This document shows positions 18,456 through 26,850 of a DNA stretch of 38,554 nucleotides, piece after piece. Position 1 is the first letter of the stretch. Every line of letters begins with the position of its first letter. The notes under the pieces were generated by a model. That model was given only the letters and a program-made list of their open reading frames with translations. It searched no databases and had not been told where the DNA came from. The stretch comes from an uncultured Eubacteriales bacterium (lineage in GTDB: Bacteria > Bacillota > Clostridia > Oscillospirales > Acutalibacteraceae), in contig OMXW01000013.1 of NCBI GenBank assembly GCA_900315085.1, positions 1 to 38,554 of the forward strand, given 5' to 3'. The position numbers and the translations under genes were made by a program.

Positions 18456-18484
18456 ATTGTACCACAAAATTATGTATTGTGCAA
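18456..18484 (-). promoter_or_regulatory. Sigma-A promoter of the amylase gene
   Basis: Read leftward: TTGCAC (18479-18484), 17 bases, TACAAT (18456-18461). Its -35 overlaps that of the divergent promoter on the other strand. Confidence 0.8.
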
Positions 18485-18505
18485 ATTAAATTTTTGTGAT
18501 ATAAT
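18477..18505 (+). promoter_or_regulatory. Sigma-A promoter of the 18534 gene
   Basis: TTGTGC (18477-18482), 17 bases, TATAAT (18500-18505). The -35 shares four bases with the -35 of the leftward amylase promoter. Confidence 0.8.
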
Positions 18506-18533
18506 ATAAACAATAAATATTTGGAGGAAACTA

Positions 18534-19034
18534 ATGAATAAATTGGCTGAAAATAAACAGAGAAAAAGATTACGACTAACAATGTGCTTTATCTACCTTT
18601 TCCAGATTTTCCTTTGCACCTCGCCCTTTGTGCTTCTTCACAGCTCAAACGGAGCAAAGCTAAAGGACGAATCTGTTTTTTCAATCATCTATAAAGTTCT
18701 CACAAGCCTCGGAGAAATCGACAATGCCGGAGGATTTACACAATTCCTGCCGTACTTTTTCCTTGTACTCATTCCGGTAACAGGATTTTTCCTTTGCGCG
18801 CTTGACAGGGAACGCAATATAAAAAATATCTGCGCGGTAGTTTTTAACTTCTTTGCAATCATGGCAATTCTGATGGTTGTGCCCTCAAGCGCAATGCAAA
18901 TCGGTTCGGTGCTGATGATTTTACTCTATGTAATCATGACCTTCCTTGCGACCGCGGGAATGTTGTCCCGTCTTAACAAAGAAGTTGACGAACCCGTAAA
19001 AACAAAAATCCCGAAAGAGGAAAGAGAATACTAA
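18534..19034 (+). CDS. Unrecognised four-helix membrane protein
   Basis: I do not recognise a family. The 166-residue protein begins with a basic stretch (KQRKRLRL) and has hydrophobic segments at about 15-35, 74-92, 100-118 and 122-142. A loop of about 38 residues lies between the first two, and the tail is charged and ends KEEREY. GGAGG precedes the ATG. It is monocistronic: divergent from the amylase gene with overlapping promoters, and convergent with the Rrf2 gene. The shared promoter region suggests, but does not show, joint regulation with the amylase. Confidence 0.85.
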   Translation: MNKLAENKQRKRLRLTMCFIYLFQIFLCTSPFVLLHSSNGAKLKDESVFSIIYKVLTSLGEIDNAGGFTQFLPYFFLVLIPVTGFFLCALDRERNIKNICAVVFNFFAIMAILMVVPSSAMQIGSVLMILLYVIMTFLATAGMLSRLNKEVDEPVKTKIPKEEREY

Positions 19035-19038
19035 AACA

Positions 19039-19066
19039 AAAAGGCGACTCAACCGAGCCGCCTTAA
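19039..19066 (-). terminator. Intrinsic terminator after Rrf2 gene
   Basis: Read leftward, AAGGCGGCTC pairs with GAGTCGCCTT across GGTT (one mismatch) and runs into TTTTTG. It lies between convergent genes. Confidence 0.8.
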
Positions 19067-19075
19067 CTTATGCAA

Positions 19076-19513
19076 TTAAATAACGTAATCGTTTGCGTAA
19101 AGCTCCTTTTTGTTGTCTAGGATATCCTGCAGGGTAACGCTGTCCAGATAATCTGAAATTACCTTGTGCAGACCTTTCCAAATCGGCAGAGTAATGCAGT
19201 CGTCGCAGCGGTCACATTCAATCGGATTGTGGTCGAGGCAGGCTACAGGCGCGATACTGCCCTCGGTAAGGCGAAGAATATCGCCCACTGTGTATTTTTC
19301 AGGGGACTTAGCCAGCTTATAGCCACCCTGATAACCTCTGTTAGCGTTAAGAATATCCGATTTGTTCAGCACGGGGATAATCTGCTCAAGATATTTTTTT
19401 GAAATATTCTGCCTCGCGGCAATGTCCTTTAAGGCGATATATCCGTCGTTTTTGTGCTCTGCCAGGTCAAGTAACATTCTGAGTGCGTAGCGTCCTTTAG
19501 TTGATATCTTCAT
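19076..19513 (-). CDS. Rrf2 family regulator, IscR-like, with four-cysteine cluster motif
   Basis: The 145-residue protein has an N-terminal winged helix (MKISTKGRYALRMLLDLAEH; recognition helix near NISKKYLEQI) and the RGYQGGYKL wing of Rrf2 regulators. C92, C100, C103 and C106 lie in the region where IscR binds its Fe-S cluster. C92 takes the IscR position, but the others are spaced differently from E. coli IscR. It may sense Fe-S status and control iscSU 16 kb away; that is inference. CymR-type proteins lack these cysteines. The ATG at 19513 is preferred, with GGTGGG five bases upstream; a TTG one codon earlier is possible. Confidence 0.9.
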   Translation of the reverse strand: MKISTKGRYALRMLLDLAEHKNDGYIALKDIAARQNISKKYLEQIIPVLNKSDILNANRGYQGGYKLAKSPEKYTVGDILRLTEGSIAPVACLDHNPIECDRCDDCITLPIWKGLHKVISDYLDSVTLQDILDNKKELYANDYVI

Positions 19514-19524
19514 CAAATCCCACC

Positions 19525-19574
19525 AATCTACTAAGTATTGTATAGATTATAACATAAAGAAACGGTTTGCGCAA
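19525..19574 (-). promoter_or_regulatory. Promoter of Rrf2 gene with inverted repeat
   Basis: Read leftward: TTGCGC (19569-19574), 17 bases, TATAAT (19546-19551). AATCTA and TAGATT form an inverted repeat (19525-19548) over the -10 edge and start site. It is a possible autoregulatory operator. Confidence 0.7.
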
Positions 19575-19603
19575 GAAGATTTTTAAATTTTCTTTCGTTT
19601 GGG

Positions 19604-20605
19604 CTAAAATTCGGCAAAAACAAGGTGAGCTTGTGCATTGTCAAGCGCAAGCTGTTCGCCGTCGGGCAAATCTATATAGCCAAACAGCCGTCCAAAAATA
19701 ACCTCGCTCTTGTCCATAACCGCGTTCATCGGCTTGCCCCTCAGCGTAAACGGCTTAAAAGTTATGTCAATATTCTCGCTGTCGTCTGAGAAATAAAACG
19801 GCCGTCCCTCGCGAATAGTGTTGCCTTTTACGTTCACCTGGGGGAGCTTGATTATTTCACGGTCAACAAAACAGCAGTTCTCGTTGCCGTACCTGTTATC
19901 GCCGACTCTGCTCGCAAGATTAAGCGAAACTCTTTTGCCGCCGATAACGGTATCGCAGCAAAGCCTTTGATAATTGTGCTTTCTCGGCTTGTAAAACCTC
20001 GCGCTGTCAAAGTAGGCAAAGCTATTATTTTCTTTTAAAGAATATTCAAGGCCGCCTACGCGAATAACGCCCTCTGCATAAAACTTGGGCACAAAACGCT
20101 TCATATAAAAATACTTGCGGTTTCTTTCAAACGGAGCCAGAATATTCAGACTTTCGCCCCTTTGCTGGGTAAGCCTTATATTAAAGTAAAGGTTTTTAAT
20201 TGCGCCGAAGTCAATAAAATCGCATTTCAAAATCCTGCTGTCAACACTGTGTGTAATCTGTAGCTGTATCAGCTTGTCCGTATAGAGCAGCTCACCCTTG
20301 TGAGGAGCTTCGGGCAGGCTGATTTTTTTAAGGTTGATTTTCTTTACGATACAGTCATGAATAACACCGCCGCGCCTTAGGTCGGCAATAGCTATTTTGA
20401 CCGCGAACTCCAGTCCGTAGTTTTCAACCGATAGATAAAGGGATACTTCGCCGTTGTTGATAAAATAACAGTCGCGCTCGCAGTGATTCTGCGACTTGCT
20501 AAAACTTTTGTTATACGCAAACATCGGTCTGCGCGCCCAGCCTGCCTGCATAACCTCGCCCGAGGTCTCAAAGACATAGCAGGGCTTAGTAATTTCACGC
20601 TGCAA
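19604..20605 (-). CDS. DUF2804 family protein
   Basis: The 333-residue soluble protein of mostly beta character resembles DUF2804: QAGWARRPMFAYNKS near the start, a central FAPFERNRKYFYMKRFVPK-like segment (here beginning ILAPFERN), and a closing stretch around GRLFGYIDLPDGE. Its function is unknown; a lipocalin/AttH-like fold has been suggested for related families. I set the start at TTG 20605 because GGAG lies eight bases upstream. A GTG at 20614 would leave no room for that site. There is no signal peptide or TM helix. The family call is from pattern memory and is less sure than the gene itself. Confidence 0.8.
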   Translation of the reverse strand: MQREITKPCYVFETSGEVMQAGWARRPMFAYNKSFSKSQNHCERDCYFINNGEVSLYLSVENYGLEFAVKIAIADLRRGGVIHDCIVKKINLKKISLPEAPHKGELLYTDKLIQLQITHSVDSRILKCDFIDFGAIKNLYFNIRLTQQRGESLNILAPFERNRKYFYMKRFVPKFYAEGVIRVGGLEYSLKENNSFAYFDSARFYKPRKHNYQRLCCDTVIGGKRVSLNLASRVGDNRYGNENCCFVDREIIKLPQVNVKGNTIREGRPFYFSDDSENIDITFKPFTLRGKPMNAVMDKSEVIFGRLFGYIDLPDGEQLALDNAQAHLVFAEF

Positions 20606-20638
20606 AAATACCACTCCAATAAAACTCCAATCAAAAAT

Positions 20639-20667
20639 AATATATCAAAACTCTTATTGCTTTTCAA
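20639..20667 (-). promoter_or_regulatory. Sigma-A promoter of the DUF2804 gene
   Basis: Read leftward: TTGAAA (20662-20667), 17 bases, TATATT (20639-20644). Confidence 0.75.
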
Positions 20668-20766
20668 GAATAATAACAAAACTGTAAATAAATGTATCCG
20701 TCATACTTTTAAAAAGCGGGGAATAAGTTTTACTAAATAGATAATAACGCGAAAGGAGCGTTTATT

Positions 20767-21129
20767 TTGAAAAAACCTGTCATTTCAGTTTTGATTTTTT
20801 TAATGGTATTAATGTTAAGCGGCTGTGAGACGGCGCCAAAGGGAAACATCAGCGAGCTGACCGATTACTCATGGCAGGCAAAGCTTGACTCAGGCGCTGA
20901 GGTTTCACTGGATTTCGACGAAGATCGCGCAAGCTTCAACGTAAAAAACGGAGAAAAGACCGTCAGTATCTCGGGCAGATACCTTGCCGACGAAACCGAA
21001 TTTGTGATATTTATGCCCGAAATAAAGCAAAATTACGGGTTTGGATACACTCCGCGCGGAAGTATGCTCGACATAAAGCACGACGGAAAAACAATCACCA
21101 TGAAAAAGCGTTCAAAAAATGTTGCGTAA
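20767..21129 (+). CDS. Small predicted lipoprotein
   Basis: The 120-residue protein starts with a lipoprotein signal peptide: Lys-Lys, a hydrophobic core, and the lipobox LSGC with C20 as the lipidated cysteine. The mature part is about 100 residues of beta-strand-like sequence (DSGAEVSLDFDEDRASFNV), reminiscent of small lipocalin-like domains, with no family I can name. The start is TTG with AAAGGAG upstream. It lies between the divergent DUF2804 gene and ruvC. The ruvC promoter overlaps its stop codon, so it seems to be its own unit. No clear promoter was identified for it. Confidence 0.85.
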   Translation: MKKPVISVLIFLMVLMLSGCETAPKGNISELTDYSWQAKLDSGAEVSLDFDEDRASFNVKNGEKTVSISGRYLADETEFVIFMPEIKQNYGFGYTPRGSMLDIKHDGKTITMKKRSKNVA

Positions 21130-21150
21130 CGCTTGCAATTGTGCTATAAT
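21122..21150 (+). promoter_or_regulatory. Sigma-A promoter of the ruvC operon
   Basis: TTGCGT (21122-21127), 17 bases, TATAAT (21145-21150). The -35 overlaps the end of the lipoprotein gene. No SOS box is evident nearby. Confidence 0.85.
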
Positions 21151-21208
21151 CATATAGAATGTATCATTATGCGTTCTTATACCCTTTTAAAAGTACGGAG
21201 GAATTTTT

Positions 21209-21724
21209 TTGGTAGTTTTTGGAATCGATCCGGGTTACGCCATAGTCGGTTGGGGAGCGGTGAGCTTTCAGGCGAACACCTACAAGGCTCTCGGTTTCGG
21301 CTCTGTTGAAACTCAGGCGCACGAGGATTTTAACGCCCGCCTGGAGTATATCTACAACGAGCTCTACACAATACTAAAGCGATGCCGGCCCGACGCTCTT
21401 GCGATTGAGCGGCTGTACTTCCAGAACAACCAAAAGACCGCAATAAAGGTAGCGCAGGCAAGGGGAGTAACATTACTTGCCGCACAGCAGTTAAAAATTC
21501 CGATTTTTGAATATACGCCGCTCCAGGTCAAGACCGCCGTAACAGGTTACGGCAAGGCGAAAAAGCCGCAGGTCATGGAGATGACGCGCAGACTTTTAAA
21601 TCTCAGCGAGGTGCCAAAGCCCGACGATACCGCCGACGCTCTGGCAATAGCGATCTGCCACGCTCAGGCGGCAGGCTCCGAGCTTCGCCGCAGACTGTAC
21701 GACCGCGGCACACATTACCAATAG
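21209..21724 (+). CDS. ruvC: Crossover junction endodeoxyribonuclease RuvC
   Basis: RuvC resolves Holliday junctions by paired nicks. The 171-residue protein shows GIDPGYAIVGWG with D7 as the first catalytic acid, AIERLYFQNNQKTAI with the Glu, and KPDDTADALAIAICHAQ with the two final Asp. The start is TTG after CGGAGGAA. It is the first gene of ruvC-ruvA-ruvB, with 21 bases to ruvA. Confidence 0.97.
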   Translation: MVVFGIDPGYAIVGWGAVSFQANTYKALGFGSVETQAHEDFNARLEYIYNELYTILKRCRPDALAIERLYFQNNQKTAIKVAQARGVTLLAAQQLKIPIFEYTPLQVKTAVTGYGKAKKPQVMEMTRRLLNLSEVPKPDDTADALAIAICHAQAAGSELRRRLYDRGTHYQ

Positions 21725-21745
21725 AGAGTATAGATTGGAGAAAAA

Positions 21746-22348
21746 ATGTTTTACTCAGTAAGAGGAAAGTTAATTCATACAACGCCGTCCACCGCTGTAG
21801 TGGAGTGCGGCGGAGTAGGCTACAACTGCCAGACCACAATAAATACGCTAAAACAAATCAAGCCCAACACCGAGGTAACGCTCTACACCTATCTCAATGT
21901 ACGTGAGGACGCAATGGAGCTGTTCGGCTTTGCCACAACAACAGAGCTTGACACCTTCAAAACGCTGATAAGCGTCAGCGGCGTAGGCCCCAAGGCGGGA
22001 CTTGCAATTCTGTCCGAGCTTAGCCCAGAGCAGGTGGCAATGGCAATAGCTTCAAACGACGTAAAAACAATAACACGTGCGCAGGGCGTAGGCAAAAAAA
22101 TAGCCCAGCGCATAATTCTTGAGCTAAAGGACAAGCTTGCCAAGGCAATGAGCGGTTCAGAGGACATGAGCGCGGTAACAGGCGCTGCAGCGGCAGTTGC
22201 AACGGGCAACGTGTCAAAGGCAATCGAAGCTCTCGGCGTGCTCGGCTACGCTCCGAGCGAGGTGTCTCCCGTGCTCGCTCAGTTTGACAGCAGCCTTCCT
22301 GTTGAGCAGTTAATCGCAATGACATTGCGCCAAATGGGACGTAAATAA
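21746..22348 (+). CDS. ruvA: Holliday junction branch migration protein RuvA
   Basis: RuvA binds four-way junctions as a tetramer and loads RuvB. The 200 residues show the N-terminal OB fold ([26 protein letters not shown]), the tandem helix-hairpin-helix motifs [13 protein letters not shown] and [19 protein letters not shown], and the C-terminal RuvB-contact domain ([12 protein letters not shown]). A strong GGAG site precedes the ATG. Confidence 0.98.
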   Translation: MFYSVRGKLIHTTPSTAVVECGGVGYNCQTTINTLKQIKPNTEVTLYTYLNVREDAMELFGFATTTELDTFKTLISVSGVGPKAGLAILSELSPEQVAMAIASNDVKTITRAQGVGKKIAQRIILELKDKLAKAMSGSEDMSAVTGAAAAVATGNVSKAIEALGVLGYAPSEVSPVLAQFDSSLPVEQLIAMTLRQMGRK

Positions 22349-22359
22349 GGATTGTTATT

Positions 22360-23442
22360 ATGAGTAATATGCAATTTTCAGATGAATTTGATTTTGAAAA
22401 CCGAATAATGGATACCTCCGAAATCCCCGAGGATACCGCAGAGGGCGACAATCCTCTGCGACCGAAAAACCTCGATGAGTACATCGGACAGGATAAGGCA
22501 AAGGAAAACCTCAGAGTATTTATCGAAGCGGCAAAAATCCGCAATGAAACCCTCGACCACGTTCTGCTCTACGGCCCTCCGGGACTCGGAAAAACTACGC
22601 TCGCGGGAATCATCGCCAACGAGCTCGGCGTATCCTGTCGAATCACCTCAGGCCCCGCAATCGAAAAGCCCGGCGACTTAGCCGCTCTGCTTACTAACTT
22701 GAATGAGGGCGACGTGCTTTTCATAGACGAGATCCACCGCCTGAGCCGCGCGGTAGAGGAGGTTCTCTACCCGTCAATGGAGGACTTTGCAATTGATATC
22801 ATCACAGGCAAGGGACAAATGGCGGCTTCGTACCACCTGCCGCTTCCTCGATTTACTCTTGTAGGAGCAACAACAAGGGCGGGTCAGCTTACCGCGCCGC
22901 TCCGCGACCGTTTCGGCGTAGTGCTCCGCCTTGAATTATATACACCCGAGGAGCTTGCAAAGATAGTAACACGAAGCGCGGGAATCCTCGGAATCGAAAT
23001 AGACGAGGACGGTGCGCTCGAAATAGCCTCGCGTTCGCGCGGAACACCGCGAATCGCCAATAGAATGTTAAAGCGCGTACGTGACTTCGCACAGGTAATG
23101 AGCGACGGAGTAATAACCTGCGACACCGCGAGAACCGCGCTTGACAGGCTGGAAATTGACGAGCTCGGACTTGATCAGAACGACAGGCGAATGCTCGAAG
23201 CGATAATCAGATTTTACAACGGAGGTCCCGTAGGACTTGAAACCCTTGCCGCGGCAATCGGCGAGGAAGCGGTCACAATTGAGGACGTCTACGAGCCTTA
23301 TCTGCTCCAAATCGGCTTTTTAAGCCGAACCCCGCGCGGCAGATGTATAACCGCCGAGGGCTGCCGCCACTTAGGCTATGACTTCCCAAAGGGTGCGGTG
23401 ATCGGAGCGGCAACCCAGCCTAATCTGTTTGGAAATAACTAA
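22360..23442 (+). CDS. ruvB: Holliday junction branch migration helicase RuvB
   Basis: RuvB is the AAA+ motor driving branch migration with RuvA. The 360 residues include [11 protein letters not shown] near 34, Walker [13 protein letters not shown] near 71, Walker B FIDEIHRL near 123, sensor 1 GATTRAG, and the winged-helix C-terminus with [13 protein letters not shown] and RTPRGR. The length is typical. The gene is 11 bases after ruvA, and a methyltransferase gene follows 23 bases on. Confidence 0.98.
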   Translation: MSNMQFSDEFDFENRIMDTSEIPEDTAEGDNPLRPKNLDEYIGQDKAKENLRVFIEAAKIRNETLDHVLLYGPPGLGKTTLAGIIANELGVSCRITSGPAIEKPGDLAALLTNLNEGDVLFIDEIHRLSRAVEEVLYPSMEDFAIDIITGKGQMAASYHLPLPRFTLVGATTRAGQLTAPLRDRFGVVLRLELYTPEELAKIVTRSAGILGIEIDEDGALEIASRSRGTPRIANRMLKRVRDFAQVMSDGVITCDTARTALDRLEIDELGLDQNDRRMLEAIIRFYNGGPVGLETLAAAIGEEAVTIEDVYEPYLLQIGFLSRTPRGRCITAEGCRHLGYDFPKGAVIGAATQPNLFGNN

Positions 23443-23465
23443 TCGATAATAAAGGACGATATATA

Positions 23466-24332
23466 ATGCGTTTATCGGAACACTGGAAGGACTATGAACT
23501 GATTGACACCTCTGACGGAGAGCGTCTTGAACGCTGGGGCAATATTATTTTGATCCGTCCCGACCCTCAGATAATCTGGTCTACCGACAAAAGAAACCCT
23601 TTGTGGCGAAAGGCGCACGCGCGCTATCACCGCTCAAACAAGGGCGGCGGTCACTGGGAAACTTATAAAAAGGTGCCTGACCGCTGGACAATCAATTACC
23701 GCGATTTAACCTTTAATATTAAGCCGATGGGCTTCAAGCACACGGGAGTTTTTCCTGAGCAGGCAGTCAACTGGGATTTTGCCGCAGAAAAAATCAGGAA
23801 AGAAAACCGTCCGCTTAAAATCCTGAACCTTTTCGGCTACACAGGCTGCGCAACGCTTTCATGTATGAGTGCGGGAGCGATGGTTTGCCACGTTGACGCC
23901 TCAAAGGGCATGGTTCAGTGGGCAAAGGAAAACGCTCAGTCAAGTAAAATAGCCGAACTGCCTGTACGCTGGCTGGTAGACGACTGTGTAAAATTTGTGC
24001 AGCGTGAGATCCGCCGCGGCAACCGTTACGACGGAATCATAATGGATCCGCCGTCATACGGCAGAGGTCCCAACGGCGAGGTGTGGAAGCTTGAGGAGCA
24101 GCTTTATCCGCTTGTAACGCTCTGTAAACAGGCGTTAAGCGACGACCCCGTATTTTTTATTCTCAACTCCTACACCACGGGACTTTCCCCCGCGGTAATG
24201 GAATATTTATTAGGCGTGCTGCTGAAAAACGACTTCGGCGGCAAGGTATCAAGCGATGAAATCGGACTCAGGGTGACCGACACGGGACTAATATTGCCCT
24301 GCGGCTCAACCGCGATCTGGGAGAAATCATAA
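23466..24332 (+). CDS. Class I SAM-dependent methyltransferase (RlmI/RlmK-like)
   Basis: This 288-residue protein has a Rossmann SAM-binding domain: LNLFGYTGCATLSCMSAGA (motif I, about 119-137), VDASKGMVQWAKENA (acidic loop, about 143-157) and the catalytic MDPPSYGRG (about 197). This resembles the catalytic half of rRNA cytosine-5 methyltransferases such as RlmI, but the N-terminal PUA domain is absent. The N-terminus IDTSDGERLERWGNIILIRPDPQ is typical of a conserved bacterial group. An rRNA target is likely but unproven. It sits between ruvB and the ECF genes and touches ecfA1 with no gap. Confidence 0.88.
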   Translation: MRLSEHWKDYELIDTSDGERLERWGNIILIRPDPQIIWSTDKRNPLWRKAHARYHRSNKGGGHWETYKKVPDRWTINYRDLTFNIKPMGFKHTGVFPEQAVNWDFAAEKIRKENRPLKILNLFGYTGCATLSCMSAGAMVCHVDASKGMVQWAKENAQSSKIAELPVRWLVDDCVKFVQREIRRGNRYDGIIMDPPSYGRGPNGEVWKLEEQLYPLVTLCKQALSDDPVFFILNSYTTGLSPAVMEYLLGVLLKNDFGGKVSSDEIGLRVTDTGLILPCGSTAIWEKS

Positions 24333-25178
24333 ATGGCTTTTATTTCAATAAAAAACGTGTGCTTTTCGTATGCCGAGGAAACCGACCCTCAGCTGCATGT
24401 TAACGCGGTTGACGGCGTATCGCTCGACGTAAACAAGGGCGAGTTTGTGGCGGTTATCGGCCACAACGGCTGCGGAAAATCCACACTTGCCAAGCATCTC
24501 AACGCAATGCTATTGCCGGACAGCGGCAAGGTGTATGTTGACGGAGATGACACGGCGGACGAACAAAAAACCTGGGATATACGCGAAAAGGTAGGACTTG
24601 TGCTCCAAAATCCCGACAACCAGCTCGTAGCGAGCATTGTTGAGGAGGACGTGGCGTTCGGCCCCGAAAATTTAGGCGTAGACCCAAAAGAAATACGGCA
24701 GCGTGTAGACAATGCGTTAAAGGCGGTAGGAATGTACGAATACCGCACCCACGCGCCCTACAAGCTTTCGGGCGGTCAGAAGCAAAGGGTTGCAATAGCG
24801 GGAATACTCGCTATTCAGCCAAAGTGCATTGTGCTCGACGAACCTACCGCAATGCTTGACCCGAGCGGAAGAAACGAGGTAATGTCAACGCTGCTGAAGC
24901 TCAATAAAGAGGACGGAATCACGGTCGTGCTGATTACCCACTACATGGACGAGGCGGTGCTTGCCGACAGAGTAGTAGTGATGGACAGCGGAAAGGTGCT
25001 CACAGAGGGCACTCCCGACGAGGTGTTTTCGCAGGTTGAGCTTCTAAAAAAACACAGACTTGACGTGCCGCAGGCGGCGGAGCTTGCATACAGGCTCAGA
25101 GGCTGCGGCGTAAAAATAGACCGCATTCCGCTCAAAAGAGAGGACTGCGTAAAACTGCTTGAGGAGGCAATCAAATGA
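24333..25178 (+). CDS. ecfA1: ECF transporter ATPase EcfA1
   Basis: This 281-residue ABC ATPase is one of two that energise a shared energy-coupling-factor transporter for vitamins and metals. Walker A is [10 protein letters not shown] (about 43-52), the signature is [13 protein letters not shown] and Walker B is [12 protein letters not shown]. The switch His is in ITHYMDEAV. The C-terminal extension contains the usual dimer region. The gene abuts the methyltransferase stop and overlaps ecfA2 by four bases. Confidence 0.95.
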   Translation: MAFISIKNVCFSYAEETDPQLHVNAVDGVSLDVNKGEFVAVIGHNGCGKSTLAKHLNAMLLPDSGKVYVDGDDTADEQKTWDIREKVGLVLQNPDNQLVASIVEEDVAFGPENLGVDPKEIRQRVDNALKAVGMYEYRTHAPYKLSGGQKQRVAIAGILAIQPKCIVLDEPTAMLDPSGRNEVMSTLLKLNKEDGITVVLITHYMDEAVLADRVVVMDSGKVLTEGTPDEVFSQVELLKKHRLDVPQAAELAYRLRGCGVKIDRIPLKREDCVKLLEEAIK

Positions 25179-26044
25179 GTTGTATTCTTGAGCTGAAAAA
25201 CCTCGGCTTTACCTACGGCAAAGGAACGCCGTTTGAAAAGCGCGCGGTCAACAATGTAAATTTAAAAATCAATAAGGGCGAGTTTATCGGCATAATCGGC
25301 CATACCGGCTCGGGAAAGTCAACGCTTGTGCAGATGCTCAACGGACTTATCCGACCCACCGACGGTCAGGTCTTTCTCGACGGCAAGGATATCTGGGAGG
25401 AGCCAAAGCAAATCAGGAACGTGAGATTTCGCGTGGGAATGGTTTTTCAGTATCCCGAATATCAGCTTTTTGAGGAAACCGTGTACAAGGATATCGCTTT
25501 CGGAGCAATCAACAAAGGCTTGACGGGCGACGAGCTTGACCGTGCGGTCAGAAGCGCGGCAAAATTCGCGGGAGTAAAGGAAAACCACCTTGAAAAATCC
25601 CCGTTTGATTTGTCGGGAGGCGAAAAGCGCAGAGCGGCAATTGCGGGAGTAATCGCGATGGAGCCCGACGTACTTGTGCTTGATGAGCCGACCGCGGGAC
25701 TTGACCCAATGGGACGCGAGATACTGCTGTCCCAGATAGTAAACTACCACAAAACACGCGGCAACACCGTAATTCTTGTTTCGCACACAATGGAGGATAT
25801 TGCCAGAGTGGCTGACAGGATCATCGTTATGAACAAGTCCGAGCTTGTCACTTTTGACGATACAAAAAAGGTTTTCGCGAAGGGCGACATGCTCTCAAAA
25901 ATCGGACTGCAGGTGCCGCAGATCACAAATATTATGCAGGATTTAAAGCAAAGGGGCTTTGATGTACCCGACGGCGTACTTACCGTCGACGAGGCAGTAG
26001 CCGTGCTTGCTCCGCTGATGAAAAGGGAGGGAGCAACATGGTAA
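25175..26044 (+). CDS. ecfA2: ECF transporter ATPase EcfA2
   Basis: The 289-residue partner ATPase shows Walker [11 protein letters not shown], the Q-loop [13 protein letters not shown], the signature [13 protein letters not shown], Walker [13 protein letters not shown] and the switch VSHTMED. The [11 protein letters not shown] stretch is diagnostic of the EcfA2 side. It starts in an ATGA overlap with ecfA1 and overlaps ecfT by seven bases, so the complex is probably made in fixed ratio. Confidence 0.95.
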   Translation: MSCILELKNLGFTYGKGTPFEKRAVNNVNLKINKGEFIGIIGHTGSGKSTLVQMLNGLIRPTDGQVFLDGKDIWEEPKQIRNVRFRVGMVFQYPEYQLFEETVYKDIAFGAINKGLTGDELDRAVRSAAKFAGVKENHLEKSPFDLSGGEKRRAAIAGVIAMEPDVLVLDEPTAGLDPMGREILLSQIVNYHKTRGNTVILVSHTMEDIARVADRIIVMNKSELVTFDDTKKVFAKGDMLSKIGLQVPQITNIMQDLKQRGFDVPDGVLTVDEAVAVLAPLMKREGATW

Positions 26045-26850
26045 GAGATGTATCATTCGGTCAGTATTTTCCCGGTAGAAGTATAATTCACAGGCTTGAC
26101 CCCCGCGCAAAAATACTGATGTTCATCGCGTATATTGTAATTATCTTTTGTACCTTCAACTATGCCGCGCTTGCGGTAACAACATTATTCACCGCGGTAT
26201 TTTTGGTAATGACAAAAATTGCGCCTAAGTTTTATGTCAAAAGCTTAAAGGTAATCATATTTATCGTTATTTTCACATCTCTGCTCAATCTGTTCTACGG
26301 AACGGGCAATCCAATCTGGCAGTGGGGAATAATAAAGCTGACAATGAACGGAATCAACCGCGCGTTGTTTGTTTCGGTCAGAATAATTTGTCTTATTCTG
26401 GCAAGCTCATGCCTGACCTTCACAACCTCGCCCACAGAGCTGACCGACGCTATTGAGCGGCTGATGAAGCCCTTAAAGGTAATTCGTTTCCCGGTTCACG
26501 AGGTGGCAATGATGATGTCGCTCGCACTAAGATTTGTTCCCACCTTGCTCGAGGAAACCGATAAAATCATGGCGGCTCAGAAGGCAAGAGGCGCAAACAT
26601 GGACTCGGGCAATTTATTAAGCAGAGTAAAGGCTCTTGTTCCTATTCTAATACCGCTTTTCGTTTCCGCGTTCAGACGCGCGTATGATATCGCTACCGCG
26701 ATGGAATGTCGCTGCTACCGCGGAGGGGCGGGCAGAACCAGAATGAAATCAATTCACATGGGCGCGCGCGACGTTATAGCGTTCGCGGTAACCGCTCTTG
26801 TGATTGCAGGAGTAATCGTATGCAACATTATGATGGCGGCAGTCGTTTAA
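26038..26850 (+). CDS. ecfT: ECF transporter transmembrane subunit EcfT
   Basis: The 270-residue coupling protein links the two ATPases to substrate-binding S subunits. It has five or more hydrophobic segments (about 25-60, 65-85, 110-130, and near 240-265). The coupling helices carry AQKARGANMDSG (ARG motif) and AMECRCYRGGAGRTRM, where the second motif reads C-R-C rather than A-R-G/A-R-S. No S subunit gene is in the window, which fits a group II (shared) ECF system. truA starts inside its 3' end. Confidence 0.94.
   Translation: MVRDVSFGQYFPGRSIIHRLDPRAKILMFIAYIVIIFCTFNYAALAVTTLFTAVFLVMTKIAPKFYVKSLKVIIFIVIFTSLLNLFYGTGNPIWQWGIIKLTMNGINRALFVSVRIICLILASSCLTFTTSPTELTDAIERLMKPLKVIRFPVHEVAMMMSLALRFVPTLLEETDKIMAAQKARGANMDSGNLLSRVKALVPILIPLFVSAFRRAYDIATAMECRCYRGGAGRTRMKSIHMGARDVIAFAVTALVIAGVIVCNIMMAAVV

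Noticed and set aside
21122..21208. SOS box in front of ruvC
   Set aside because: GAAT and GTTC elements occur but are not spaced by four bases, so they do not make a LexA site.
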